From Phallusia mammillata (taxonomy: Eukaryota > Chordata > Ascidiacea > Phlebobranchia > Ascidiidae), in the NCBI GenBank assembly GCA_003260075.1, contig QLIY01000385.1, forward strand, positions 62,001 through 126,000: a stretch of DNA of 64,000 nucleotides. Direction: 5' to 3'. This document shows positions 1 to 10,900 of this stretch, one piece after another; the stretch's first letter is position 1, and every line of letters starts with the position of its first letter. Both the position numbers and the translations under genes were made by a program. The notes below the pieces were generated by a model that ran no database searches, was not told the origin of the DNA, and saw only the letters and a list, made by a program, of their open reading frames with translations.

Positions 1-309
1 GAACCACATTATGAATGAAAATTATTCGACGTGTTTTTGTCCGAAAACGACTTAAATCTTGTATTGTTAAGTCAAACGTTTAACCAGTAGTACAATTTAG
101 CTCAATTGAGTAAAAGTTAGGCATCGTTTTAGGAAAAACTTATGTTGTTGTCAAATTATATTACATTGTACAAGCCTAAACAAACGTCAATTAAACACGT
201 TACAACGTTACAAATCAACCAATCAAATCGATTTTGAATGTTTACACCAGGCAACGACAGTCTCCAATTAGCCAGTTGGCCGTAGTAGTTATGTGCGGTA
301 TTAGTTCAA

Positions 310-541
310 CTGTCAAGCTGTAATCATGCACTGGCGATTATTACAGACAGGTTCGAATACCAGCGCAGTGACACACGCAAGACCAGAGACCGTTTAAAAT
401 GCAAGGCATGCCTAAAGCGACAGGGGGGGGGGCTGTCAAGCTGTAATCACTGGCGATTATTACAGACAGGTTCGAATACCAGCGCAGTGACATACGCAAG
501 ACCAGAGACCGTTTAAAATGCAAGGCATGCCTAAAGCGACA
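310..541. repeat. Direct duplication around a G10 tract
   Basis: The left copy (310-422) and right copy (433-541) are nearly identical and separated by ten G (423-432). The right copy continues into unique sequence exactly where the left copy breaks off, the layout of two unmerged overlapping contig ends. It is the first of many such units in the window. Confidence 0.8.
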
Positions 542-709
542 AGACATGCTACAATAAAGACAAAATTTGAAAACAGGATTTATCGGGTCAATTAACCTAC
601 CTGCTATTAAACACTTTGTATTTAGTTGCAAACATTACTTTGCCTAAATTGTAGAGCCTACTGTATACCGTTGTATACGATGTTGAAATGCGTTCCTTTT
701 TATTTACAT

Positions 710-752
710 CAGTGGTCGGCAACCGCCGGTCCGCGAGGAGTTCGTTACCGGG

Positions 753-806
<54 letters not shown>

Positions 807-821
807 GGTTGCCGACCCCTG
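710..821. mobile_element. hAT-type MITE with perfect 8-bp target duplication
   Basis: The ends are inverted repeats: CAGTGGTCGGCAACC at the left and GGTTGCCGACCCCTG at the right. The element is flanked on both sides by ATTTACAT, an 8-bp target duplication typical of hAT transposons. The interior is replaced by 51 G (755-805), so only the termini survive. There is no transposase, so it would depend on an autonomous relative. Confidence 0.85.
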
Positions 822-1159
822 ATTTACATGACAGGTTTGCACACTATTAAGACTATCTTGATCTTTATAAGTTTGCGGAGACTGATGTACGTCTTTTAGT
901 CTTTAGACTAGTAATATACAAACCGTATGTGGCGAGAGATTTCCAAGTGTACCGCGAAAATATTCGTTTTTGCACAATGTAACTTTATAGTATCGCGTTT
1001 TAGGATTGAAAGATAAAATGAAATATACACGATAGGGATAGAACCCCATTTTAATCGTATCTTTGTTACCAATAACATATTCTCTACAATCACAATAGAG
1101 TGATAAATATGTTTGTTTCACCTATTTCAGTTATCTTACAGCCTAAATATAATCTAACA

Positions 1160-1175
1160 CAGTGGTCGGCAACCG

Positions 1176-1245
<70 letters not shown>

Positions 1246-1439
1246 CCGCGGGGAGTTCTTTACCGGGCCATATACTTTTCAGGTTGAATGTTTTGAACTA
1301 TTTTGCCCGTGCATCGGCGTATGATAAACTTATTTTTGTGTTTTTATTTCTAAATATTTGTAGTTTTTGGAAGGCCGGTCCGTGATCAAATTTCACGTTC
1401 AAAACCGGTCCGAGGTGCAAAAAAGGTTGCCGACCCCGG
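1160..1439. mobile_element. hAT-type MITE, same family, with internal G67 tract
   Basis: It starts with the same terminus as the element at 710 and ends near 1439 with its inverted counterpart (GGTTGCCGACCCCGG). Flanks ATCTAACA and AACTAACA match at 7 of 8 positions, a decayed 8-bp target duplication. The motif CCGCCGG-TCCGCG, intact in the copy at 710, is interrupted at its GG by 67 G (1178-1244). No transposase frame. Confidence 0.75.
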
Positions 1440-2391
1440 AACTAACAAACAGTTTTTTAGTGTGCTGCATATGTGAAAAACACTACTTGAGACAGAACCG
1501 TTCGTGCAAAATTTCCTTTGCTTTTGGGGTGTTATTGTGCCATTGGTTACTGTAACTGGACCCGGCGCTAATGGCTTTCTAAACGCCGGCCGTCGTACAA
1601 AAGAATCGCAATTGACTTTTTTGTTTGCCATTATTCGCTTTTAAAACGTCTTTTGGTTCTCAGCAAATTGAAAGCACAATTTGAGACCAACAGCAACAAA
1701 CAGGTAGAGATATTATTACCACGATAATTTTAAGCAAATGACGAAATCTTTAAAGAAAACTGGTCTAAATTTCCCCACGTTACAATAGTGTTGCTGTCTG
1801 TTGCATCCTGCTTGAATAAATTACGTTTTTACATGAAATTGTGGTAAACTATTAAGGTTATTTCGTTTTAATGAAACCTGTAAATATGCCAAGAGCGCAG
1901 AACACTTAAAAACATCTGTTCCAAACCTTTTTTGCTTCAAGGCCTGTATATTTTTCTGATCATAACAATATTGCGTTCACTATAGGTAAACAACTACTTG
2001 CTATACATGTCCATTGGCAGTTTAATTTTTGTGGGTAATATAAAGGTCTGTGGAACAGTGTCATACAACCGAGACGTATCTATCAAACAGAAACTTTAAA
2101 CAGCATGTAAGTATTATTACGATACTGTACACATAGACATTGAGCGCACTTGACAAACTTGATCAAATCGCTATCCACTTACCTGCCATGGTCGTGAATC
2201 AAATGATAAATCAGAAGTGTCGAAAATTATCGATTGTCCTGTCTTTCCCGTCGAAACTTGACTCAGGTTCCAAAAATCAGACCAACGTACCAAAATGGCT
2301 AGTTACCTAATATATGCCTGCACAATATACATACAAACGAAAATGTCCTTTGGAACACTATACACGGATCTAATCATAGGTTTAATGAGGA

Positions 2392-2553
2392 AAATAACAG
2401 CCCAAATAGACGCAAAAGGTCACATGCTTTATTATTTAAAAGTTGCGGCAATTATTTATGGATATCACTGATGATGGCATGAGCATTTGCCTAAACGTTT
2501 GAACATTAAAGTAAGTCGCTTTTTACGTCTATTTGGGCCGTTATTTTCCGCAT
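2392..2553. mobile_element. Fold-back MITE family (ACAGCCCAAATAGACG ends)
   Basis: The left end AAAATAACAGCCCAAATAG is inverted at the right end as CTATTTGGGCCGTTATTTT. Between them lie a second complementary pair (ACATGCTTTATT and a diverged counterpart) and the core ACTGATGATGGCATGAGCAT. Further copies or fragments are at about 8335-8475, 31855-31975, 42985-43075, 51425-51475 and 55695-55875. Class is uncertain; the structure is that of a palindromic non-autonomous element. Confidence 0.65.
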
Positions 2554-2859
2554 GCAATATGTCCTTTTATCATAGCTATACTAATAGTGTACTAAGTAGT
2601 AATATTTTTTGTTTAAATTAGCATGTTAGTTATCCTCCAAAAAATATTAAAGCTACACATTTCTTAACAAAGCGGTGTTCTGAAACTAACACTTTACACA
2701 ACGGGCAATAAATGACTGCCCTACAATCTTTTGCTGAAGTCAATAAAACAACAACGCAGCACAATTGACAAGTCGGTGTCCAAACTCTAACCTACACTGC
2801 ACCACGCCACAACGCACTGTAGCGTTATATTATGCACCCTCTGTCATTTGACGAAAGGC

Positions 2860-2960
2860 TTTTTGAATGTATGCCGCCGCGCGACAGGGGAGACGAGAGC
2901 CCCGGAAGGCTTGTGTTACGAAGGGACGGCGCAGCGAAAAAGTTTTTCAATCAGCCATGA
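2860..2960. promoter_or_regulatory. Isolated GC-rich patch, possible promoter or non-coding exon
   Basis: This roughly 100-bp stretch is much richer in G, C and CpG than the surrounding AT-rich DNA and contains no long open frame. It lies about 2 kb upstream of the FAM193 start, so a promoter or non-coding first exon is possible. That is inference only. Confidence 0.15.
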
Positions 2961-3638
2961 CGATTTTCGCAGACCGGGACCTTGCTTTGCTATTTGCTAA
3001 CCACTAACAGTAGGTTTCAAAACAATTTTTGGGTCGTTATGTTGGTACATTTTCGCACATTAGGCAACTGGTATAGTAGGTTTGAATTTATGCACTAAAC
3101 TCACAATATGTGATTTTTTTCGTTAGAGCTTCTTTAAGACCAAACTCATAAAAATGATTTTAATTTCTTCAATAGTTTTTGCGCTTTATAATGCTCGAAC
3201 TTTTCATAGCTACTGATTTTACTGGGTAGGCCTAATCACTTTTGTTAAAACACTGAATCACCTGAACATATTATTTTCAATCACCAAAAAATATAAAGTA
3301 AAAAATAATACTATTTCACACAAGCAGTGGACGACTCTTTCGCGTTATGCTCATATTACTAGTTTTTATCTGTCCCTAAAACGATGCCTTACATAAAACA
3401 AAAAAGTTAAAATTCGCAGCAAAAGAAATTAATTTGTGACCAATTTGACGGCGCGTTTTATACGCACATGTTTCAAAAATGCAGGCATTAGAACAGATTG
3501 AAACAATTTATCACACAAAATTGCTCAAAAAGGTTAAAAAATTGAAACAACCCTTTCCACCTGAAGATCAATTTAACAGATGCTAATCTTCTGTTTTACG
3601 AAATGCCTTTTCAACTCTTAAGAAGAAAACAATCTGTC

Positions 3639-3648
3639 GGGGGGGGGG
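3639..3648. repeat. G10 tract separating direct copies
   Basis: About 120 bp ending at 3638 is repeated from 3649 with only small differences. Like the other tracts in the first 18 kb, it is G on this strand. Confidence 0.75.
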
Positions 3649-4869
3649 AAAAAATGCTCAAAAAGGTTAAAAAATGGAAACAACCCTTTCCACCTGAAGA
3701 TCAATTTGACAGATGCTAATTTCTGCTGTTTTACGAAATGCCTTTTCAACTCTTAAGAAGAAAACAATCTGTCTTACACAAAGGTCGTGTTGTTAGAAAG
3801 CATGACGTCATTCTGCAAGGTTCAAACGTGTCTGTTCCGCTCATTGGGTGTGACGTTGTCAACTTTCAACCGCTGTTGCCAACGCTGTGGTATTACCAGT
3901 CTTGAAAATTGAGTAACACTTATGCTTGGACAACGAAATGCTTGTTCTGTAATTCTTGTCGCTGTTCGTATTTGTTTGTTGGTTTTGCAATAAAAAAGAC
4001 GATAAAATTGCTTCATGGTTTTATGCTTCATATGCAAATGTTCCAAAACAAATTATAAAAACGACACAATTTTGAAAGAAAACCCAAGCTTACCACGCAA
4101 ATTAAGCATTATAAAGTAGCAATTTGCTGTTCGTTTTACGATTTAGCGGACCATGTCATTTTAAAATTGCATTTTTGTGGTTCAAAAGTTTGAAAGTAAG
4201 GTTTATTATTACCCCAAATATTTGAATAGTTCAGTGTCATTGAAGGGCTATATCCACTTTTATATGGAGATAAACGCCCAAATCGGTACTATTTACGCCT
4301 TTTTAGCCACCAAAAGCTTCGTTCAAGCTCTTTTGCCTTAGGCCAGAGGTCAGAGGTCGCTTAAGTCAGTTTGTCAAGGACATAAAGATCATAAAGTAAA
4401 AGCAGCATAATCTGTTCTTTCCACTTATTTTCCGAGCCACTATTGCTTGGGTTAAGCAAATTCACTTTCTTAAACTAAGCTTACCAACCATTTTCAAATT
4501 ACTGTTTGTAACATATCTCTCTGTTTGCCTAATATTTACCAACCGCTGGTAAAAATTTTAACTTTTAAACATTAATGAATTAAAACTTACACATTGTATT
4601 ATAAACTTAAATTGTATCTACTTTTTTTCACCGATTTTACTAAACAAGCAATTTTTAATTTGAAGCATATTTTTACGTTGTAAATAAAAACAACCTTGAA
4701 AATGAAACATTTAGGGCACAATTTCACATCGGTTGGTGAGCACTTTTATTTTTTTTAATGACGTTGGTTCAAGAACCGTTTGTGCCTGCAAATGGGTGAG
4801 GTTAATTGATTGTTGTTTAACTTGCATTTAAAGTCAAAATATGAGCAAAAACTGAGCGTTTTTTTGCAG

Positions 4870-4908
4870 ACTAAGTCTTAAAATAGATGCCCGTGTAAAA
4901 TGACATGA
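4870..4908 (+). promoter_or_regulatory. FAM193 leader with two minimal upstream ORFs
   Basis: A good acceptor (T-rich run then GCAG, ending at 4869) precedes the first coding exon, so the leader is spliced here, either to an upstream exon or to a trans-spliced leader. Within the next 40 nt lie two tiny upstream ORFs: 4887-4898 (ATG CCC GTG TAA) and 4900-4908 (ATG ACA TGA). The second overlaps the main ATG at 4905. Both are seen directly; an effect on translation is inference. Confidence 0.4.
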
Positions 4909-7900
4909 GTATTGCCAACAGCAAGCGAAGCAAACGGCGCAAAACGAAACAAGGCCAGGCGGGCGGTGACCGTGAAAGTAGCACAAATTTGGTCAGTAGT
5001 TCCTTGGATATTATGAAGTTAAAGCCGGAAGACCAAGTATCCGAAGACAAAAATCAGGCTGTTTTGACGAATGGCCATGTCTGTGCGCAAAAAGAACCCG
5101 CTGATGTAAGTTTTTTTGGTCCTGCAACCTGTGGTGGGTTTCAATTTTTTTGTCAGTTGGTTCTATCACAAAAGTCATATTTTTCAGCCGGCTCTGTTAC
5201 AAAAAGTCCATTGACTGTAACCAGTAATGCTAACCGGTTCGCAGATCTCATAAAATTTTGTGAGACAGTTCTATAGAATCGCTGCGAACCGGCTGAATCC
5301 CACTACTGCTTGCAACTGTTCTTCACAAAAACTAAAATGTTGCTGTTAGAATGATAAAAAAATGCCTTTTGAAGTGAAGAAATATTGTTGGTATATTGAT
5401 GAAAACACCTAAATCTACTGTGCAGTTTTTATTGCATTGCTTGTTAACCAAAATCAGCCATTTATGCCTCATTTTGACAGGTTTATGTACTTCCCACATA
5501 GTTATCTTCTGTCAAGGAAACAAGCAAACAATAACACAAACAGATTAAAAATTGCGCGAACAGATACTGAATTAAGTATGGGACATATGCAAAAAATACT
5601 AAGCAGTTATTAGGAATCTGAAATAGGAAACCAATAGACAATGCTTTGCAGCAGTGGTGGGATTCAGTCGGTTCGCACTGGTTCTATAGAACAGTCTCAA
5701 GAAATTTTATGACACCAGCGAACCGGTTAGCATTACTGGTTACTGTCAATCGACTTTTTGTGACATAACCGGCTGAAAAATATGGCTTTTGTGATAGAAC
5801 CGGCCGACAAAAAAATTGATTCCAACCACTTAATAAAGAAGTCTTTGCATTCTAAAAAAATGGTTTCTGGCATTTGCAGTCTAAAAATCAACATGCTGTA
5901 TTGTTTCATACTATGGTGATTGCTCATGCCATCTTTAGTGATATATTACAGCTAAGTATTAGTGTCATATATATATCTCATAAAAAATTAATTCTTATCT
6001 AGCTTAGAGTAACTTGATGCATTTTAGTGGCCAGCTAATTGTTACTGTAAATGCAATCTATTTAAAGGTAGATAGGTGGGTGGATGTGGTTTAAATTTCT
6101 GAACATGTTCAATCTGATCTACTGTTTTTGGTCTAAATAAACAGTCACGATTACAAATAATCTTTTCATAGACACTAGTTTTAACACTTTCCATTTAGGC
6201 AATAATATTTTCTAATCTACACACACTTTATATACTTATAACACTTGCTTTAATATTTTTCTTTTGTTAAACATTAAGGGGGGGGGGCAGTGGCCAGCTA
6301 ATTGTTACTGTGAATGCAATCTATATGAAGGTAGATGGATGGGTGGATGTGGTTTAAATTTTCAATCTGATCTACTGTTTTTGGTCTAAATGAACAGTCA
6401 CGATTACAAATAATTTTTTCATAGACACTAGTTTTGACACTTTCCATTTAGGCAATAATATTTTCTAATCTACACACACTTAATATACTTATAACACTTG
6501 CTTTAATATTTTTCTTTTGTTAAACATTAAGTTATAACAAAACAGTGGAACAAGGAAATATATATATATACATAGTTCCTTATTCATTTCAGGCCATGTT
6601 CAATACAGCTTTAGGCAAGACTCTAAATCCTACACATAAAACTTGATGGTAGATAATTCTGCAGTAATATAAATTGTACTGACTTGCTATTTTTTGTTAA
6701 ACCTACTGTCTTTTGTATCTTGTTATATTTAAAAACCCATGTATTTTTCTAACTTAAGGAGTAGAAACTTCAATATGCCGGGAAAGTCTTTTATCAGCAT
6801 ATTTGGGCTTTTCTTTGTTTAAAGCATATAATGGTTTGAACAAGCTTGGTTAAAACAGGGGCATGAAACACATGACCAGCGGGCCAAATCTTTTCCCATC
6901 ACTACTATTTATGTGGCCCATGCTGACTTTGTCAAGTAGTTTCATACTTTTCACTGTTAAATTGTAGAAAGTTGTTATTTGCACTGCATCATTTGACATT
7001 TTTAGCATTTGTTTTTCAATGTAAAGTTTATGCAAAGCTCTCTGTAGGAACCCTGGTTTACAATTGTGCCAACACGGACCCCTGGCACCAACCCACAAAC
7101 CCTTTATGGGTGCAAACCTCCGGTTGGGAACCACGGCATTAAATCAATTTATGTCGAGTTATTGACTGACTCTCAGCATCATTATGAGTGTAAATTGTGA
7201 TAAACAATTGCATGCCCCTGGCATATTTTTTTATTTTTACAATATTTTTGTTGCAACAAACCTATCTATACACACCATTGCACCCCCAACAGTTAAAGCA
7301 ATATAACTGTCAGAATATAACTTTTAAAGCTCATTTGGTGTTGATACTAAATATCAATTGCACCATTTCTGAATATTGGGGCAATTTTTGCCTTACCTTT
7401 TTTATTGAGTGCAAAATTTTTTCTCAATAATCATGTTCTTTCAGCTACTTCCTGGTTAAAATGTAAATTTGCATGTAGGAGAAATTTGCTGCAAATGTCA
7501 GCACATGGCTTTTTAAGGACCTTTGTTCCTTACAAACAGAGTGTTGACTGCTGTTTTTTTGTCTTGTCTTTAACTATGTATTGTCCGAATTGTACACTGG
7601 AGATGAGCCTGGTCTGTTTATTTTGGACCCCATGTATGGTTGAATATAAATAGCCAGTCTGTAGGACAGTGCTTTGGCTAGGTTAAAATTATTTTCAAGT
7701 TTTTTTACTACATTGACATGAGCTCTTCCAGCAGTTTATTTTATTATAATAAGCCGACATTTTGACGTCATAAGAGTTACCTTCATCAGGGTAATGGCAT
7801 AAATTACAACACAAAATTGTTATAAAGCAACACAGGGGATAAAACACACTCAAATAACACAGTGATAAACACTTCAGTTTAAAATAGTTTTAACCATGTG

Positions 7901-10900
7901 AAAAAACTAAAAGGTTAACTAAACTGTTTTTTTGACCCCCTATGCAGTGAACGTTTCCTAATGAATAGTGCCCTTAATTTTTCTGCATAGTACTTTATTG
8001 ATATTGTGTCAATTAGCCTAAAGTTGCCATATCTTTGGCATGAATTACATGTCTGCATTGCAGTAAAGGCCTGTCTGGTCTGTTTTTAACTCATGACTCA
8101 CAGCTGTGACATAAAGGATGGTAGGGCCTTGTATGAATCCACTCAGAACATAATGGATAAACAGAACCACATAAACTATGATAACCTTTCCTTTTTAGGA
8201 GTCCATGTTGAAATTGAAAAAGCAGCAAAAAACATGTTTTGAACAATTTAGTCATTTTTGGGGGGTGTAAAAAGCAGTGTATATGAAAAAATGTCATTAA
8301 AACAACAGAAAGGAATAATACACTAAGATTGTTTTATAAGTTCAAAACGGAATATAATGGCCCAAATTGCTGTAAAAGCGACATGCTTTATGATTTAAAT
8401 GTTTCAGCAAATGCTCATGCCATCATCAGTGATATCCCTTCATTGCTTTTCTGTCAATTTGGGCAAGTATTTGCCTCATTGCGCAAGAATAGTTTTTGCA
8501 ATTGTATGTGGCTGTATTTTGGTTTGATATCTACTTTTTTACTTTAATAAAAAAAAAGCATTTACTGAATTGGAACTTAGAGTATCTAATCCATACTTTA
8601 ACCATTTTTCAGAGTACGTCGGGGGGGGGGTGTTTGATATCTACTTTTTTACTTTAATAAAAAAAGCATTTACTGAATTCGAACTTAGAGTATCTAATCC
8701 ATACTTTAACCATTTTTCAGAGTACGTCTCTCCCCTTCCAGGTCGGCGATAGTCGGTGTCTGCATTGTCACAAAGGCTACTCAAACAACAGCCCAGTAAA
8801 GGAGAATGTAAGAGATGCCCCCTACACTTTTTTCATTGTTGTCACCGCTGCTTTGTTTAGCTGTAGTTTCCCAACAGGCACATCATAAAGGAGAAACTAT
8901 TCTTTGTGACTTTACACTGCCTTTTGTTGGCGCAAATCCAATCAGCTTAATTATGTACCTATCTGTGCTGTAAAGTTGCCTAAACTCTTTGTAAAAAGTT
9001 ATGTATATTTTTTTAAGCCCAAATAAATTTTGTATCAGTGAAAATTCACTGCATTTTGGGAATCACATAAATTTATGCTTGTTCAAAACTTTCATGGATA
9101 ATTGTATGATTTACAACAAAGCAAGATCATGTGCTCCAAAATACATTCTTTCAATTTACGTATTATATATATCTCTTCTATTTTTATTCATATTGTTTGG
9201 CATTCCTCAGTATATAATAGTTAACTTTGCATAAAATCATTTAACGGAGCAAGTAAAACTTTGTTTCAAAAAATTTTGACCTGACAAAATAACGAAATCA
9301 GTCCCCAAACTGTAGAGAAGTAATACTGTGTAGTTATCAATAGTATACTAGCATATTTGTTTTTTCACATATCTTTTAACTTTGAAAGACATGAGATACT
9401 ACTTGCTATTTTTGTGCATTTTGTGGCCATTAACCAGTGGTGGGATTCATTTTTTTGTCAGCCGGTTCTATCACAAAAGTCATATTTTTCAGCCTGTTCT
9501 GTTACAAAAAGTCCATTGACAGTAACCAGTAATGCTAACCGGTTCGCTGATCTCATAAAATTTCATGAGACGGTTCTGTAGAACCGGTGCGCACCGGGTG
9601 AATTCCACCACTCCATGTAACACTCTTTTGAAGGATAACTCACATGACATGTCTAACTAAATCATATTCAATCAGACAATAGTCATTACCTAACAATATA
9701 TTAATCATTGTGTAGGCATCGCCAACCGAACTGGAATTGGCTGCAGCAGCCATGGTGAAAAACAATTCAAGCATCACCGCTAGTACCTCTACATATCTGG
9801 GTTCAAAAGCATGTGTTTGCAAGTTGTGTGTTGAACGACGGTAAGCATTCTCTCATACATACCTTGCACTTCCTGCATTGCAGCACCTATGCTGGCTCTG
9901 CATTGCTGAATATTACCACTATTGCTTTTGCAATGACCTTTTAGCAATCTGAGCCTTTATTGGAAATATTATTATAGTTTCCTTTCTCATGCTTTTGTAT
10001 GTGTTTTTAAAAATTTTTTTTCTATTTTGGGTTTGTTACACGAACATTGTTATTTGCGAATTTTTATCTCAGTCCTCCCAGCGCTTAACCCCACAGGCCC
10101 CTAAAATGTTCAGCCATTGTTGCTGAAATGTGATGACCACCCCCAGTTGTTGATTGGTACATTGTATTTGAAACTATAATTTTTGCTTGAATTGACTCAT
10201 TTTTGCTGGTTTTGGGAGATGTTTTCATCCATATAAATGTAATAAATTAAATAACTATGTTAGGTGTATGTTTAGGGCCAAAAATATAAAAGAAAAAAAG
10301 AATGTTATATATATATAGTATCATTTAGGGCAGTGGTTCCCAAACTGTGGGCCATGGCCCAGTACTAGGTCACCAAGACATTTTCAATGGACCACAGAGC
10401 CATTTGAACAGATTCTACTGTTTTGTTATACTGTAGATATTATGTGCTTTGTTTTGAAAAACATAATAATTGCAAAGAATTCCGAATCTTGTAGCCAAAT
10501 TTCAGGAGCATGTATTAAAAATAAATTGCTAGAAAATTTCGCCTGTTTTTGAGTTTTTTTTTTTTTGTGCCCAAACTTACAGCACGTGGTGGGCCACGAA
10601 TCACTATTAAATAGACATTTGGGCCACAGATCAAAAAAGTTTGGGAACCCCTGGTTTAGGGTTTTAACAGCATTTGGTAACTTTTGATTATGTTATACGT
10701 ACTCTCATAGGCGTTGGTTTAAGGCTGACTGCTTTTGTTAATGGTACCCGATGGCATCCGTAATTTCAGTAAGTGAAACCAAAATATATCTCTTTCACAA
10801 ATGACAGGCATTAAAATGCATGCGCAACATACGTCAGTTTAAAAACAAGATCAGATTTTGGGCCATTTGCAGTACAGAACAGCTAAATTTAACAGTTTTT

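Larger units (their letters stand above)
1..4869. other. Upstream intergenic DNA without a recognised gene
   Basis: I see no convincing exon here. Open frames are short and those near 700-1300 are only glycine or proline readings of G homopolymers. The stretch holds two hAT-type MITEs, a fold-back MITE, two duplicated segments around G tracts (310-541 around 423-432; about 3520-3770 around 3639-3648) and one GC-rich patch near 2860-2960. A non-coding first exon or promoter of the FAM193 gene could lie here but cannot be placed from sequence alone. Confidence 0.6.

Noticed and set aside
755..805. G-quadruplex or regulatory poly(dG)
   Set aside because: The strict strand polarity along the window and association with duplicated contig ends make an assembly origin far more likely.
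597..1324. Glycine-rich and proline-rich open frames
   Set aside because: They are translations of G51 and G67 homopolymers inside MITEs and have no splice or family support.
8329..9234. Short hydrophobic frames as possible small membrane proteins
   Set aside because: AT-rich intron DNA gives F, L, I and Y-rich frames by chance; they overlap MITEs and duplicated segments.
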